Below, one piece after another: positions 7,811 to 17,141 of a DNA stretch of 64,000 nucleotides. This stretch comes from Heterotrichella gracilis (Eukaryota > Sar > Xanthophyceae > Tribonematales > Xanthonemataceae), in the NCBI GenBank assembly GCA_032358255.1, contig JAULBX010014425.1, positions 1-64,000 on the forward strand, given 5' to 3'. Positions within the stretch are counted from its first letter, which is position 1; every line of letters starts with the position of its first letter. Under the pieces are notes generated by a model. That model saw only the letters and a program-made list of their open reading frames with translations. It was not told where the DNA came from and did no database searches. The translations under genes and the position numbers were made by a program.

Positions 7811-9076
7811 TTATTCTAAAAATCCCTCTATTGCCGAATAAATATAATTCAATTCTTCTTTTGTAATTACGTATGGTGGCAGGATATAAAAAATATTTCC
7901 GAGTGGCCGCAACAAAATTCCTTTTTGTAAAAAGAAATCCGAGATGGTTTGAGAGGCGTTATTTAAATAGTGCGTGTGCTCTTCTGTTTTTAATTCAAAA
8001 GCTATAATTGTTCCTTGCACACGAACATCTTTTAATTTAGAATTCTTTTCGATTTTCTTTTTAAATTGAAGATGCTGTTCTTCTATCCTTTTAATTTGCT
8101 GCCAGATTCCTTCTTTTTCAAGAAGATCTAAACTGGCCAAGGCTGCACTACAAGCTGTAGGGTTTGCTGTATAACTATGTCCATGAAAAAAAGTCTTCGT
8201 TCTGTCGCCACTTAAAAATGCTTGGTAAATAAAATGCGAGCAACTAGTTACACCTAATGGCATATAGCCCCCCGTTAAGCCTTTGCTTAAACAAATAATA
8301 TCCGCTTTATTTTTTAAATGATCGTTCGCGAAAAATTTCCCTGTCCGGCCAAAGCCCGTCATTACTTCATCGGCAATAGTAACGATATTATTCTCTTTAC
8401 AGGTAGCTATTAATTCATCTAATAATTCTGCTTCGTACATTAACATGCCGGATGCACCCTGTACAAGTGGTTCAAAAATAAAACCGGCAATTTCATGTTG
8501 TTCTGACCACAACTGAATTGTATTTTTCAGATCATTTATATTTTCTTTTGTTGGTAACGGAATATGTGCTACATTAAATAATGAATTCTCAAACGCATTA
8601 TTAAAAACATTCCTTGCGCCAACGCTCATTCCTCCAAAAGTATCGCCATGATAAGCATTTTCAAAAGCAATAAATAATGTTTTATTTATTTTTTGATTGT
8701 GCCAGTATTGTAATGTCATTTTTAAAGCCACTTCAACTGCCGTAGAGCCATTATCAGAATAAAATATTTTTGATTGATTCTTTGGCAGGTGTTCGAGAAG
8801 TCTTTCTGCTAAAGTAACTGCCGGAACATGCGTAAAATCAGAAAAAATTGAATGTTCTAACTGCAGTAATTGCTCACTGACTTTTTTCGAAATGTATTGG
8901 TTACAATGGCCGTGTAAATTAACCCACCAACTCGAGATCGCGTCAATATATTTATTGCCTTTATCGTCAAAAAAATAAACGCCCTCTCCTTTTACAATAG
9001 TAATTGGAGCTTTGGCATTTAGCTGATGCGTAAATGGGTGCCAGACAAATTGTTTATCTTTTTCGGAAATGCTCAT
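7811..9076 (-). CDS. bioA: Adenosylmethionine-8-amino-7-oxononanoate aminotransferase
   Basis: Class III PLP aminotransferase making 7,8-diaminononanoate (DAPA) from KAPA, with SAM as amino donor, in biotin synthesis. The 421-residue protein shows VWHPFTHQ and AISSWWVNLHGH near the N-terminus, YHGDTFGGMSVGAR, the PLP-aspartate motif IADEVMTGFGRTG, and the Schiff-base lysine in CLSKGLTGGYMPLG. These WHPF and SWW motifs distinguish BioA from other class III enzymes. Last gene of the bioB-F-D-A operon; it begins directly next to the end of bioD. Confidence 0.97.
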   Translation of the reverse strand: MSISEKDKQFVWHPFTHQLNAKAPITIVKGEGVYFFDDKGNKYIDAISSWWVNLHGHCNQYISKKVSEQLLQLEHSIFSDFTHVPAVTLAERLLEHLPKNQSKIFYSDNGSTAVEVALKMTLQYWHNQKINKTLFIAFENAYHGDTFGGMSVGARNVFNNAFENSLFNVAHIPLPTKENINDLKNTIQLWSEQHEIAGFIFEPLVQGASGMLMYEAELLDELIATCKENNIVTIADEVMTGFGRTGKFFANDHLKNKADIICLSKGLTGGYMPLGVTSCSHFIYQAFLSGDRTKTFFHGHSYTANPTACSAALASLDLLEKEGIWQQIKRIEEQHLQFKKKIEKNSKLKDVRVQGTIIAFELKTEEHTHYLNNASQTISDFFLQKGILLRPLGNIFYILPPYVITKEELNYIYSAIEGFLE

Positions 9077-9700
9077 TTAATTTGCAAATAAACTCATATC
9101 GATTTTTTGTGCAAGACCTAAGATACTTGCTTTTGAAATTTCTATTACCTCAGGAAGTTCGGCAATAATAGGCAATTCTGCATAATTAATTATCGTAGAT
9201 CGCACCGCTGCATCAAAGGCTCCTATCAAAACCAAGCCTTTAATTTCAAAACCATTTTTCGTAAGGTAATCTATACTTAACAGCGAATGATTAATGCAGC
9301 CTAAATAATTTCGTATCACTAACACAATTTCGGCTTCAAAAAAAGTAGCCATGTCAATAACAAAATATTGTTCATTCAATGGAACGAGCACCCCACCCGC
9401 ACCTTCAATAACAAGGGCGTTGCTCGTCAAAGGAATTTCCATTGTTTCCATTACTATTTTTTCACCAACTAAGGATGCAGCTAAATGCGGCGATACAGGA
9501 TCTTTGTAACAATATTGTTCCATATGAATAGTACTAGTTTGGTTGGAAAGCAAATTGGCTACAGTATCTTTATCTGTCCCATTCTCTGTTCCGCATTGTA
9601 CCGGTTTCCAATAATCTGCCTGTAAAGCCTCGGTTAAAATTGCTGCAACAACTGTTTTGCCAACACCGGTGCCAATGCCTGTAATAAAATATTTATTCAT
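9077..9700 (-). CDS. bioD: Dethiobiotin synthetase
   Basis: ATP-dependent carboxylase closing the ureido ring of dethiobiotin from DAPA. The 207-residue protein opens with the P-loop FITGIGTGVGKTVVAAIL and has YWKPVQCG, PVSPHLAA and VIEGAGGVLVPL, all typical of BioD. The length is normal. Its start overlaps the end of bioF by 4 nt and its stop abuts the start of bioA, so it lies in the middle of a tightly coupled operon. Confidence 0.97.
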   Translation of the reverse strand: MNKYFITGIGTGVGKTVVAAILTEALQADYWKPVQCGTENGTDKDTVANLLSNQTSTIHMEQYCYKDPVSPHLAASLVGEKIVMETMEIPLTSNALVIEGAGGVLVPLNEQYFVIDMATFFEAEIVLVIRNYLGCINHSLLSIDYLTKNGFEIKGLVLIGAFDAAVRSTIINYAELPIIAELPEVIEISKASILGLAQKIDMSLFAN

Positions 9701-10833
9701 AAAGTACTATGTATTTGCTCGATCAAAAGATCTGTTTGTTGTTTTGTGTTATATGCATGAATACAAAAACGAACACGTTCGGTACCCTCTTTTACAGTTG
9801 GGCTTTTAATGGCCTTTGCATAAATATTCTTCAACGCTAATTTTCTCTCTAACAGATCTGCTTTTTCATTACTACCAACAACCAGGCTATGAATAGCGCT
9901 TTGGCTTTTTATCATTGCTTTAATTGAATTGGTCTTTGAATAAAAATAAGAAATATTGTTCTGCAATAGATCTTTCTGGTCAGTCTCAATTAATAATTGA
10001 TAAGCATTTAAAATAGCATTCACACTGTGATTTGGTAAAGCAGTAGTGTAAATGAATGACCGAGAGAAATTGATCAAATAATTTCTTAATAATTCATCAC
10101 CAACAACCGCTGCACCATGGCAACCCATTGCTTTACCATAGGTGTAGATCCTTGCAAAACATTTATTTTCTACTCCTAATGCATTGCACAATCCCCTGCC
10201 CTGCTTTCCAAAAACACCAATTGCATGCGCTTCATCCACAATTAAAAAAACATTTTCAAACGGTTTGATTAATTCTGTTATTTCAATTAAAGGAGCAAGA
10301 TCGCCATCCATCGAATAAACACTCTCAACCACAACATAAATATTTTTAAATCCAGGCTGATGTCTTTGAATAACGTCTTTCAAAGAGTCTACATTATTAT
10401 GTTTGAATTTGTAGTGAGTGGCGTAACCTAATTTAATACCATCATAAATGGAAGCGTGGATCAATTCATCAAATAAAATGAGGTCGTCTTTTTGTGGTAC
10501 ACTTGAAAGCAAGCCAAGATTGGCGTCGTACCCTGAATTAAAAATTAAGGCGCTTGACGCATGATGAAATAATGCGATCTGCTTTTCGGCCTCTTCAACA
10601 AAAGTTGAATTACCACTTATTAAACGCGAACCTGTAGAACCAAAAGTTATTTCTTGTTTCGTGTTTGAGGTTTCTAGTTTTTTGGAAAGTAATCCGAGTT
10701 TAGAAAATCCCAAATAATCATTACTGCAAAAATCTATAGTAGGATAATTGTTGGTGAGTTTTCTTAACATTCCTTTTTGTTCTCGCTCCGCAAGTGCTTT
10801 GAACAAATGGTTTGGAATATTTTTACCGGACAT
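9697..10833 (-). CDS. bioF: 8-amino-7-oxononanoate synthase
   Basis: PLP-dependent alpha-oxoamine synthase condensing pimeloyl-thioester with alanine. The 378 residues include DFCSNDYLGFS, GSTGSRLISGNS, IVDEAHAIGVFG and the expected lysine in YTYGKAMGCHGAAVVG. Other alpha-oxoamine synthases (KBL, ALAS, SPT) share the fold, but the position between bioB and bioD makes BioF the clear call. It lies 2 nt after bioB and overlaps bioD by 4 nt. Confidence 0.96.
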   Translation of the reverse strand: MSGKNIPNHLFKALAEREQKGMLRKLTNNYPTIDFCSNDYLGFSKLGLLSKKLETSNTKQEITFGSTGSRLISGNSTFVEEAEKQIALFHHASSALIFNSGYDANLGLLSSVPQKDDLILFDELIHASIYDGIKLGYATHYKFKHNNVDSLKDVIQRHQPGFKNIYVVVESVYSMDGDLAPLIEITELIKPFENVFLIVDEAHAIGVFGKQGRGLCNALGVENKCFARIYTYGKAMGCHGAAVVGDELLRNYLINFSRSFIYTTALPNHSVNAILNAYQLLIETDQKDLLQNNISYFYSKTNSIKAMIKSQSAIHSLVVGSNEKADLLERKLALKNIYAKAIKSPTVKEGTERVRFCIHAYNTKQQTDLLIEQIHSTL

Positions 10834-10835
10834 GT

Positions 10836-11816
10836 TTAATGTGAGATTTCTTCTTCTACAGTTTTATCAGCGAATGCTTTTTTAGGAGTTAATCCTAAGA
10901 TCTTAAACATCTCCATATCCTCATTATATTTCGGATTTGGAGTAGTCAATAATTTATCTCCGGCAAAAATAGAATTGGCGCCTGCCATAAAACAAAGTGC
11001 TTGACCTTCCATACTCATAGTTAAACGACCAGCGCTTAACCGCACGGCTGTCTTCGGTAATACAATTCTTGCAGTGGCTATCATGCGCACCATATCCCAG
11101 ATCGGAACGGGTGGTTGATCTTCCATTGGCGTTCCTTCTACTGCTACTAAAGCGTTAATTGGCACGCTTTCGGGTTGAGGACGAAGAATACTTAAAGTAT
11201 GCAACATACCAATTCTATCTTCAGCACTTTCTCCCATCCCGATAATACCACCAGAACAAACAGTTAAGCCTGCTTTGCGCACATTATTAATTGTATCTAA
11301 GCGATCGTCAAATGTTCGTGTGGAAATAATATTATTATAATTCTCTTCCGAAGTATCAATATTATGATTGTAAGCATATAATCCTGCTTCTGCCAATTTT
11401 TTCGCCTGTTCTTCCGTAACCATCCCTAAAGTAGCACATACTTCCAAACCCTTGCTGTTAATGATCTTAACCATGTCAAGCACTTTATCAAAATCTTTAT
11501 TATCACGCACTTCGCGCCAGGCTGCACCTAAACACATGCGACTGGCGCCACCTTTTTTTGCATTATCGGCACAGGCACTTACCTCAGCCACATCCATTAA
11601 TTTATGAACTTTTACTTCGGTATGATAACGCGCTGCTTGAGGACAATAAGAGCAATCCTCAGGACAACCGCCGGTTTTAATAGATAAAAGAGAGCTTACC
11701 TGAACCTCACCTATTTTATGATAGGTTTTGTGAACTTCAGCCGCTTTTGAGATCAATTCCAATAAAGGAGTATTGTATATATCAAGAATTTCCTGTTTGG
11801 TCCAGTCTTTAATCAT
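10836..11816 (-). CDS. bioB: Biotin synthase
   Basis: Radical-SAM enzyme inserting sulfur into dethiobiotin. The 326-residue protein has the [4Fe-4S] cysteine motif CPEDCSYC (CxxxCxxC) and the C-terminal radical-SAM barrel features [10 protein letters not shown] and [10 protein letters not shown], where Arg and nearby residues bind the second cluster. First gene of the operon, with a candidate promoter just upstream. I see no biotin-repressor (BirA) operator. The operon lacks bioC/bioH-type pimeloyl-synthesis genes; these would have to lie elsewhere. Confidence 0.98.
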   Translation of the reverse strand: MIKDWTKQEILDIYNTPLLELISKAAEVHKTYHKIGEVQVSSLLSIKTGGCPEDCSYCPQAARYHTEVKVHKLMDVAEVSACADNAKKGGASRMCLGAAWREVRDNKDFDKVLDMVKIINSKGLEVCATLGMVTEEQAKKLAEAGLYAYNHNIDTSEENYNNIISTRTFDDRLDTINNVRKAGLTVCSGGIIGMGESAEDRIGMLHTLSILRPQPESVPINALVAVEGTPMEDQPPVPIWDMVRMIATARIVLPKTAVRLSAGRLTMSMEGQALCFMAGANSIFAGDKLLTTPNPKYNEDMEMFKILGLTPKKAFADKTVEEEISH

Positions 11817-11821
11817 AGCAC

Positions 11822-11853
11822 TAAATATAGATAAAAATAAATATTAATTCAAA
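11822..11853 (-). promoter_or_regulatory. Promoter of bioBFDA operon
   Basis: Minus strand: TTTG (complement of 11850-11853), 20 nt, then TATATTTA (complement of 11822-11829), one mismatch from TAnnTTTG. The leader before the bioB ATG at 11816 would be very short. Confidence 0.5.
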
Positions 11854-11885
11854 ATAAAATGAGGGCAAATTTGAATAGTTTTTCA

Positions 11886-12539
11886 TCAAATTACGATCCT
11901 GCCATCACGCATAACCAAGGTTCTATCTGCCATGGCGGCCAGCTCTGAGTTATGTGTAACAATTACAAAGGTTTGGTTAAATTCATCGCGTAATTTAAAG
12001 AATAGCTGATGTAATTCCTTTGCGTTAACGCTATCAAGGTTACCACTTGGCTCATCGGCAAAAATAACTTTTGGGTTATTAATAAGTGCCCTGGCAACTG
12101 CAACACGTTGTTGTTCCCCACCACTTAATTCTGATGGTTTGTGGTTGACACGATCTTTCAAATTAAATAATTCCAGTAATTCCTGTGCGCGTTTTTCAGC
12201 TTCTTTTTTGTTCTTTTTAGCGATCATAGCCGGGAAACAAACGTTTTCTATTGCTGTAAACTCGGGTAGTAATTGATGGAATTGAAAAACAAAACCAATA
12301 TTTTGATTGCGGAAAGCCGCTAATTTTTTTTCGTTGAGTTTGAAAACAGATTCGTTATTAATGATCACTTCACCTTCAGAAGCTCTGTCGAGTGTACCAA
12401 GAATAGTTAACAGTGTTGTTTTGCCCGCGCCTGAAGAACCAACAATAGAAACGATCTCACCCTGATTTATTTCCAGATCAACCCCTTTTAGAATTTCAAG
12501 TTCACCAAATTTTTTTCGAATATTTTTTCCTACGATCAT
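11886..12539 (-). CDS. ABC transporter ATP-binding protein, LolD-like
   Basis: ATPase of the MacB/LolD class, which drives lipoprotein release or other mechanotransmission rather than classic import. The 217 residues show Walker [13 protein letters not shown]-loop [17 protein letters not shown], signature [15 protein letters not shown], Walker [13 protein letters not shown] and the switch histidine in VIVTHNSE. I use the ATG at 12539, one base after the stop of the DASS gene; upstream in-frame codons would run into that gene. No permease is adjacent; the LolC/E-like permease at 17142 is the nearest possible partner. Pairing with it is inference. Confidence 0.9.
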   Translation of the reverse strand: MIVGKNIRKKFGELEILKGVDLEINQGEIVSIVGSSGAGKTTLLTILGTLDRASEGEVIINNESVFKLNEKKLAAFRNQNIGFVFQFHQLLPEFTAIENVCFPAMIAKKNKKEAEKRAQELLELFNLKDRVNHKPSELSGGEQQRVAVARALINNPKVIFADEPSGNLDSVNAKELHQLFFKLRDEFNQTFVIVTHNSELAAMADRTLVMRDGRIVI

Positions 12540-12540
12540 T

Positions 12541-13998
12541 TTAACCCAAGTATAAATAGCACATAAAGGTAATAAGTAAAATGCCAATAATATCTAAAAC
12601 AATTCCTACCCTTAACATATCTTTTATATGGATCTCCTTTGTTCCGAAAACGATAGTGTTAGCTGCCGTTGCAACAGGCAACATAAAGCCTAAAGATGCT
12701 GCAAAAGTAGCTGGCATCATTAGCAACAAAGGCGGTACATCAAGGTCTTTTTGCAAAGCTATCATTACAGGAATAGCTAACTGAATACTGGCAATATTAG
12801 AGGCAAATTCGCTGATAATTGTAACAATGATACAGATCCCTAAAATAATTAAAACAGGGGAAACGCCCTTTAGCACCGTTAAACTCTCGGCCAGCCAATG
12901 ACTTAAGCCGGTAACTTCAAAACCGTATGCCAATGCAAAACCTGAGCCAAACATTAAAATGATATCGTAACGTAATTTTTTTGCATCATCCCATATTAAC
13001 AAAGATTCGCCCTTATTTGCTTTTGACGGAACTAAAAATAAAATTAATGCTGCAAGGATGGCAACAAAAGCATCATCCACATATTTTGGAACAACAAAAA
13101 TATGATTCCACCCTTTGAATTTAAAACTTCCGAAATCAATATCAGCGCGCGTAAACCACATTAATATACACGAAATAAAAATTGCAAACACCCACTTTTC
13201 TTCCCACGAAAATCTACCTAGTTTTTTGTACGCGTCCTGAAAAAACTCTTTGTGAATTTTTAATTCAACTTTTTTTCTAATAAAATAAAAGTTCAAAACA
13301 AAAAAAGTAAGAGCTAAAAAGCTTAAAGAAATGGGGTAACCAATAGCAGACCATTTTAAAAAATTAAGATCATTCGCTAATGGAAAAGCTTCTTTATACG
13401 CTTTGAAAAAATACATATTAGGTGGTGTTCCAACAGGAGTTGCCATACCACCAATAGTTGCAGAAAAAGCAAGGCCTAATAATAAAGCTGCCGCAAACTT
13501 GCCGCCATTTTTATGAATATACTCTTTCGTTTCATGCACCAGCGCAAAAACAGCACCAAATAACATCATGGTTGTAGCCGTGTTGCTGATCCAGTTGCTG
13601 ATCAAATACGTTGATATCATTACCCCAAATAAAATGGTGGAAGGTTTTGTACCAACAACCGAAAGAATTTTTAATGCGATACGTTTATGTAATTGCCATT
13701 TTTCGATAGCAAAGGCCAGCATAAAACCACCAATAAATAAAAATACGATGCTATCGGTATATTGCTGCGAGACCGTTTTACAGTCGGCAATGCCAAGAAC
13801 GGGTAACATGAGCACCGGTACAAGCGCCGTTACCGCAAGACTCACAGCTTCTGAGAACCACCAAACAACCATCCAGATAGCAACGCCGGCCATTAAGCTA
13901 ACCTGGTGATTGTCTTTATCAAGATCAATAAAAAACCAGAAAACCATTGCTAGTAAAGGGCCAAGAGCCTGGAAAAAATATTTTTTACTATGATTCAA
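12541..13998 (-). CDS. DASS (SLC13) family anion:sodium symporter
   Basis: Inner-membrane symporter for dicarboxylates, citrate, sulfate or phosphate. The 485-residue protein has about a dozen membrane segments and the repeated family motifs [17 protein letters not shown] with [16 protein letters not shown] in the first half and [15 protein letters not shown]-like plus [14 protein letters not shown] in the second half (the paired SNT-type anion sites). The start is TTG at 13998; no ATG gives a fitting N-terminus. The LolD-like ATPase follows after 1 nt. The substrate cannot be decided from sequence. Confidence 0.92.
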   Translation of the reverse strand: MNHSKKYFFQALGPLLAMVFWFFIDLDKDNHQVSLMAGVAIWMVVWWFSEAVSLAVTALVPVLMLPVLGIADCKTVSQQYTDSIVFLFIGGFMLAFAIEKWQLHKRIALKILSVVGTKPSTILFGVMISTYLISNWISNTATTMMLFGAVFALVHETKEYIHKNGGKFAAALLLGLAFSATIGGMATPVGTPPNMYFFKAYKEAFPLANDLNFLKWSAIGYPISLSFLALTFFVLNFYFIRKKVELKIHKEFFQDAYKKLGRFSWEEKWVFAIFISCILMWFTRADIDFGSFKFKGWNHIFVVPKYVDDAFVAILAALILFLVPSKANKGESLLIWDDAKKLRYDIILMFGSGFALAYGFEVTGLSHWLAESLTVLKGVSPVLIILGICIIVTIISEFASNIASIQLAIPVMIALQKDLDVPPLLLMMPATFAASLGFMLPVATAANTIVFGTKEIHIKDMLRVGIVLDIIGILLITFMCYLYLG

Positions 13999-14077
13999 TT
14001 ACTATAAAAAGTTAAAGTCTGCATGAAGATAATTTAAAAATTCATTCCTCTTTAATTATTTTGTTAATTTTGTTGAT

Positions 14078-15400
14078 ATGGCTAATTTAATTACACTTAT
14101 TAAAAAATCAAGGGTTTTTGTTTCAGAAAAACTGTGGCATATACGTCTTGATAAAGTAGATAAAAGACAGGGTTTTTTAATAAGACAATTACGCATTTTT
14201 TCTTTAGCAGTTCAAGGCTTTAACCAGGATAAGTGTTTAACCAAAGCCACAGCTTTAACTTTTTATACTTTATTTTCTATTGTACCCATTCTTGCTCTAG
14301 CTTTTGCTATCTCAAAAGGATTTGGATTAGAAAAAGATCTGCAGATCCAGATCCTGAAAGAATATCCACAATACAACGACATTCTTACAAACGCATTCGT
14401 TTATGCCAACTCAATGCTTTCAAATGCCAAAGGCGGTATCATTGCGGGCTTTGGTATAGTATTATTATTGTGGAGTGTTTTAAAATTATTAGTTAATATG
14501 GAAGCCAGCTTTAATGAGATATGGGAGATAAAAAAAGGAAGAAGCTGGGTAAGAAAAATAACCGATTATTTAACGGTAATGCTTGTAAGCCCATTATTGC
14601 TTATTATTTCAGGTGGTTTAATAGTTGCTATACAAACCAAAATTGGCAACATTGGCATGATGGGTATTGTAGGAACCGTATTAGTAAAGTTATTAGCTTA
14701 TTCATTAATTACGGGCGTTTTTACCTTTCTATATTTGGTTTTACCAAACACTAAAGTGAATTTTAGATCAGCCTCCGTTGCTGCCGTTGTAGCCACTATT
14801 TTATTTGAATTGCTTGGATGGGCTTACGTAAAATTTCAAATTGGCGCCAGTTCATTAAGTGCTATTTACGGAGGATTTGCAGCATTGCCGTTATTTTTAA
14901 TTTGGGTACAGTATAGTTGGTACGTTGTTTTATTTGGCGCAGAAATTGCGTTCGCAAACCAGAACGTTGATCATTATGAATTGGAGAACGAAATAACTAA
15001 ACTAAGTGTACGATACAAAAAAGTAATTGCATTAATGATCGGCAATCTCGTTGCAAAAGGATTTTATAATGGTGAAAAACCTATGACAGCAATTGATATT
15101 GCTCTTAAGCTAGATTTACCAGTACGTTTGGCAAGGAACATTATAAACGAATTCGTATCTGCAGGAATTTTTATTGAAATGAGAACCGACAAGGACAAAG
15201 AAATTGTTTACCAACCAGGCATAACAGAAAGCAAACTTACCGTTAAACAAGTTCTGGAAGCTTTAGAAAAGAACGGCGTAAATACTTTACCTATCAACGA
15301 TACAAATGAGCTCATCCACATTAACCAATTAATGAAGGATCTTGACAAATCAATGGATAATGAGCTGGGAAATACATTTATTAAAGACATCGTAAAATAA
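14078..15400 (+). CDS. YihY/BrkB family inner-membrane protein
   Basis: Multi-pass membrane protein of the family once misnamed RNase BN. The 440 residues carry the N-terminal family motif DKCLTKATALTFYTLFSIVP, six membrane segments, and YGGFAALPLFLIWVQYSWYVVLFGAEIAFA. A C-terminal cytoplasmic extension (about residues 310-440) looks like a winged-helix segment (MTAIDIALKLDLPVRLARNI), as in other Bacteroidota members. The molecular role is not firmly established. The DUF5683 gene begins at the base after its stop. Confidence 0.9.
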   Translation: MANLITLIKKSRVFVSEKLWHIRLDKVDKRQGFLIRQLRIFSLAVQGFNQDKCLTKATALTFYTLFSIVPILALAFAISKGFGLEKDLQIQILKEYPQYNDILTNAFVYANSMLSNAKGGIIAGFGIVLLLWSVLKLLVNMEASFNEIWEIKKGRSWVRKITDYLTVMLVSPLLLIISGGLIVAIQTKIGNIGMMGIVGTVLVKLLAYSLITGVFTFLYLVLPNTKVNFRSASVAAVVATILFELLGWAYVKFQIGASSLSAIYGGFAALPLFLIWVQYSWYVVLFGAEIAFANQNVDHYELENEITKLSVRYKKVIALMIGNLVAKGFYNGEKPMTAIDIALKLDLPVRLARNIINEFVSAGIFIEMRTDKDKEIVYQPGITESKLTVKQVLEALEKNGVNTLPINDTNELIHINQLMKDLDKSMDNELGNTFIKDIVK

Positions 15401-15982
15401 TTGATCAGAATAATAATCATAATTATTTTTTTATTTTTCATTCATTCTGTTTCTGCGCAAAATGACACTATCGTTTTGGGTAAGGATACGACCACACAAA
15501 CTAAAAGCGAAAAAAAAGCGATTTATTCAAATGCGCGTAAAGCGAGTATTATGAGCGCTGTTTTACCCGGTTTGGGACAGGCATACAATAAAAAATATTG
15601 GAAAATTCCTATTGTATATGCAGGGCTTGGTGGTTTTGGTTACATGTTCTTAACCAACAATAAGCAGTATAATTTATACAGAACTAATGTAAGGGCTTAT
15701 TACGACGAAGATTCCACTACTATTCCCAGCTTAACAAATTTCAGCGGAGAACAATTGCAAACACAAAAATTGTATTATAGAAAATTCAGAGACTTTGCTG
15801 TGATAGGTTTTAGCATTGTTTATTTAATAAATATTATTGATGCTAATGTAGATGCACATTTACGAAGCTTTGATGTAAGTGACGATGTAAGTCTGCAAAT
15901 AGACCCGTGGCAAAATACTTACAAAACAAGTTCGGGTTACCGAATGGCAACAGGTTTATCATTTAAATTAACATTCAAATAA
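15401..15982 (+). CDS. DUF5683 domain-containing secreted or membrane protein
   Basis: A 193-residue protein starting at TTG immediately after the preceding stop. It has a signal peptide (about 1-20, ending SVSAQ), then NARKASIMSAVLPGLGQAYNKKYWKIPIVY, the DUF5683 hallmark, with two hydrophobic segments. The function is unknown. In many Bacteroidota this family sits between parB and dapB; here dapB follows 6 nt later but parA/parB are absent and YihY takes their place. Confidence 0.85.
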   Translation: MIRIIIIIIFLFFIHSVSAQNDTIVLGKDTTTQTKSEKKAIYSNARKASIMSAVLPGLGQAYNKKYWKIPIVYAGLGGFGYMFLTNNKQYNLYRTNVRAYYDEDSTTIPSLTNFSGEQLQTQKLYYRKFRDFAVIGFSIVYLINIIDANVDAHLRSFDVSDDVSLQIDPWQNTYKTSSGYRMATGLSFKLTFK

Positions 15983-15988
15983 AACTAT

Positions 15989-16696
15989 ATGAACATTGCA
16001 TTATTTGGCTATGGCAAAATGGGAAAAGAAATTGAGGCCATTGCGTTAAAAAGAGGTCACAACATTGTACTTAAAATTGATAAAGATAACGTTGATACAA
16101 TTACAGATGCAGACCTTAAAAAGGCAGACGTGATCATTGAGTTCAGCACACCTCATGCCGTTCTCGATAACATCAAAAGATGTATCAACGCCCAGGTCCC
16201 TGTTGTTGTGGGAACTACAGGATGGTATGATAGTTTTGAAGCTATAAAAAAATTGTGCGCCGAAAAGAATGGTTCGTTATTTCATGCAACAAATTTTAGT
16301 TTAGGGGTTAATTTATTTTTTAAAGTAAATACGTATTTGGCTGAGCTTATGAATAAGTACAATGATTATGAAGTAAGCATGGAGGAGATCCATCATATTC
16401 ATAAACTGGACAAGCCCAGCGGTACAGCAATTACTTTAGCAGAACAGATCCTCAAAAAAATAGATAAAAAAACAAAATGGAGCATTGATAAAAAAGGTGA
16501 AGATATTTTATTTATAAAAGATATTCGTGAAGGTGAAGTTCCTGGAACACACATTATAAAATACCAATCGGAAGTTGATGACATCGAAATAATGCACAAG
16601 GCCCACAATCGTAAAGGTTTTGCGTTAGGCGCTGTTATTGCCGCCGAATTTTTAAACGGCAAAAAAGGAATTTATACTATGAGTGATATTATCTGA
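15989..16696 (+). CDS. dapB: 4-hydroxy-tetrahydrodipicolinate reductase
   Basis: NAD(P)H-dependent reductase in the diaminopimelate/lysine pathway. The 235 residues include the N-terminal nucleotide-binding FGYGKMGKEIEAIA, VVGTTGWYD, and the catalytic signature EEIHHIHKLDKPSGTAITLA with His and Lys. It is shorter than the E. coli enzyme (about 270) but normal for Bacteroidota. It follows DUF5683 and precedes the Rieske gene, which begins about 20 nt after its stop. Confidence 0.97.
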   Translation: MNIALFGYGKMGKEIEAIALKRGHNIVLKIDKDNVDTITDADLKKADVIIEFSTPHAVLDNIKRCINAQVPVVVGTTGWYDSFEAIKKLCAEKNGSLFHATNFSLGVNLFFKVNTYLAELMNKYNDYEVSMEEIHHIHKLDKPSGTAITLAEQILKKIDKKTKWSIDKKGEDILFIKDIREGEVPGTHIIKYQSEVDDIEIMHKAHNRKGFALGAVIAAEFLNGKKGIYTMSDII

Positions 16697-16716
16697 TCAT
16701 CTAAAATTTATAATTT

Positions 16717-17064
16717 CTGAGTTATCATTGGTTTAAAATATTTGAGAAAGAAGAGCGCGCAGAAGATTATCTTCAACCAAATACTTTTATCAATTTTGAA
16801 TTTAAAGGGGAAAAAATTTGCGTTACCCGAACTTCAAAAGGACTTTATGCTTTTGGAGATAAGTGTCCGCACAACGGTGCCAGTTTAAGTAAAGGTTTCT
16901 GCACAAAACAAAACGAGATCGTCTGCCCCCTACATCGCTATTCATTTGATCTTGAAACCGGTCGGGCAACTTCAGGCGGTGCATTTGCCATCAACTTATA
17001 TCCAATAGAAATAAAAGAGAGTGGGGTTTACGTTGGCATTAAAGCTAAGTGGTGGGAATCTTAA
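16717..17064 (+). CDS. Rieske [2Fe-2S] ferredoxin-like protein, apparent CTG start
   Basis: Small soluble electron carrier or dioxygenase-type ferredoxin. Counted from the CTG, the 115 residues contain the cluster motif C50-P-H52 and C70-P-L-H73 (CPHNGASL and VCPLHRYSFD). The C-terminal part GRATSGGAFAINLYPI is typical of the family. The reading frame is open from a TAA at 16711-16713 and contains no ATG, GTG or TTG before the conserved domain. CTG at 16717 is the only near-cognate codon that leaves the N-terminal WFKIFEKEE intact. It is co-directional with dapB. A sequencing error or a mutated start is the alternative. Confidence 0.85.
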   Translation: MSYHWFKIFEKEERAEDYLQPNTFINFEFKGEKICVTRTSKGLYAFGDKCPHNGASLSKGFCTKQNEIVCPLHRYSFDLETGRATSGGAFAINLYPIEIKESGVYVGIKAKWWES

Positions 17065-17089
17065 ATTTTAGATTTATGAAGTTAGATAT

Positions 17090-17128
17090 AAGATTTTAAA
17101 TTACTTCAAATCTTAATTTTAAAATCTT
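17090..17128. terminator. AT-rich hairpin between convergent genes
   Basis: Perfect 11-bp arms AAGATTTTAAA (17090-17100) and TTTAAAATCTT (17118-17128). The surrounding 80 bases consist of variants of the same words. It lies between the stops of the Rieske gene and the convergent permease gene and could terminate both. No G+C-rich stem is present, so termination strength is uncertain. Confidence 0.4.
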
Positions 17129-17141
17129 CGATCTTAAATTA

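Noticed and set aside
14233-14754. Plus-strand frames inside the YihY gene (14233-14496 and 14521-14754)
   Set aside because: Off-frame shadows of YihY; no conserved motifs.
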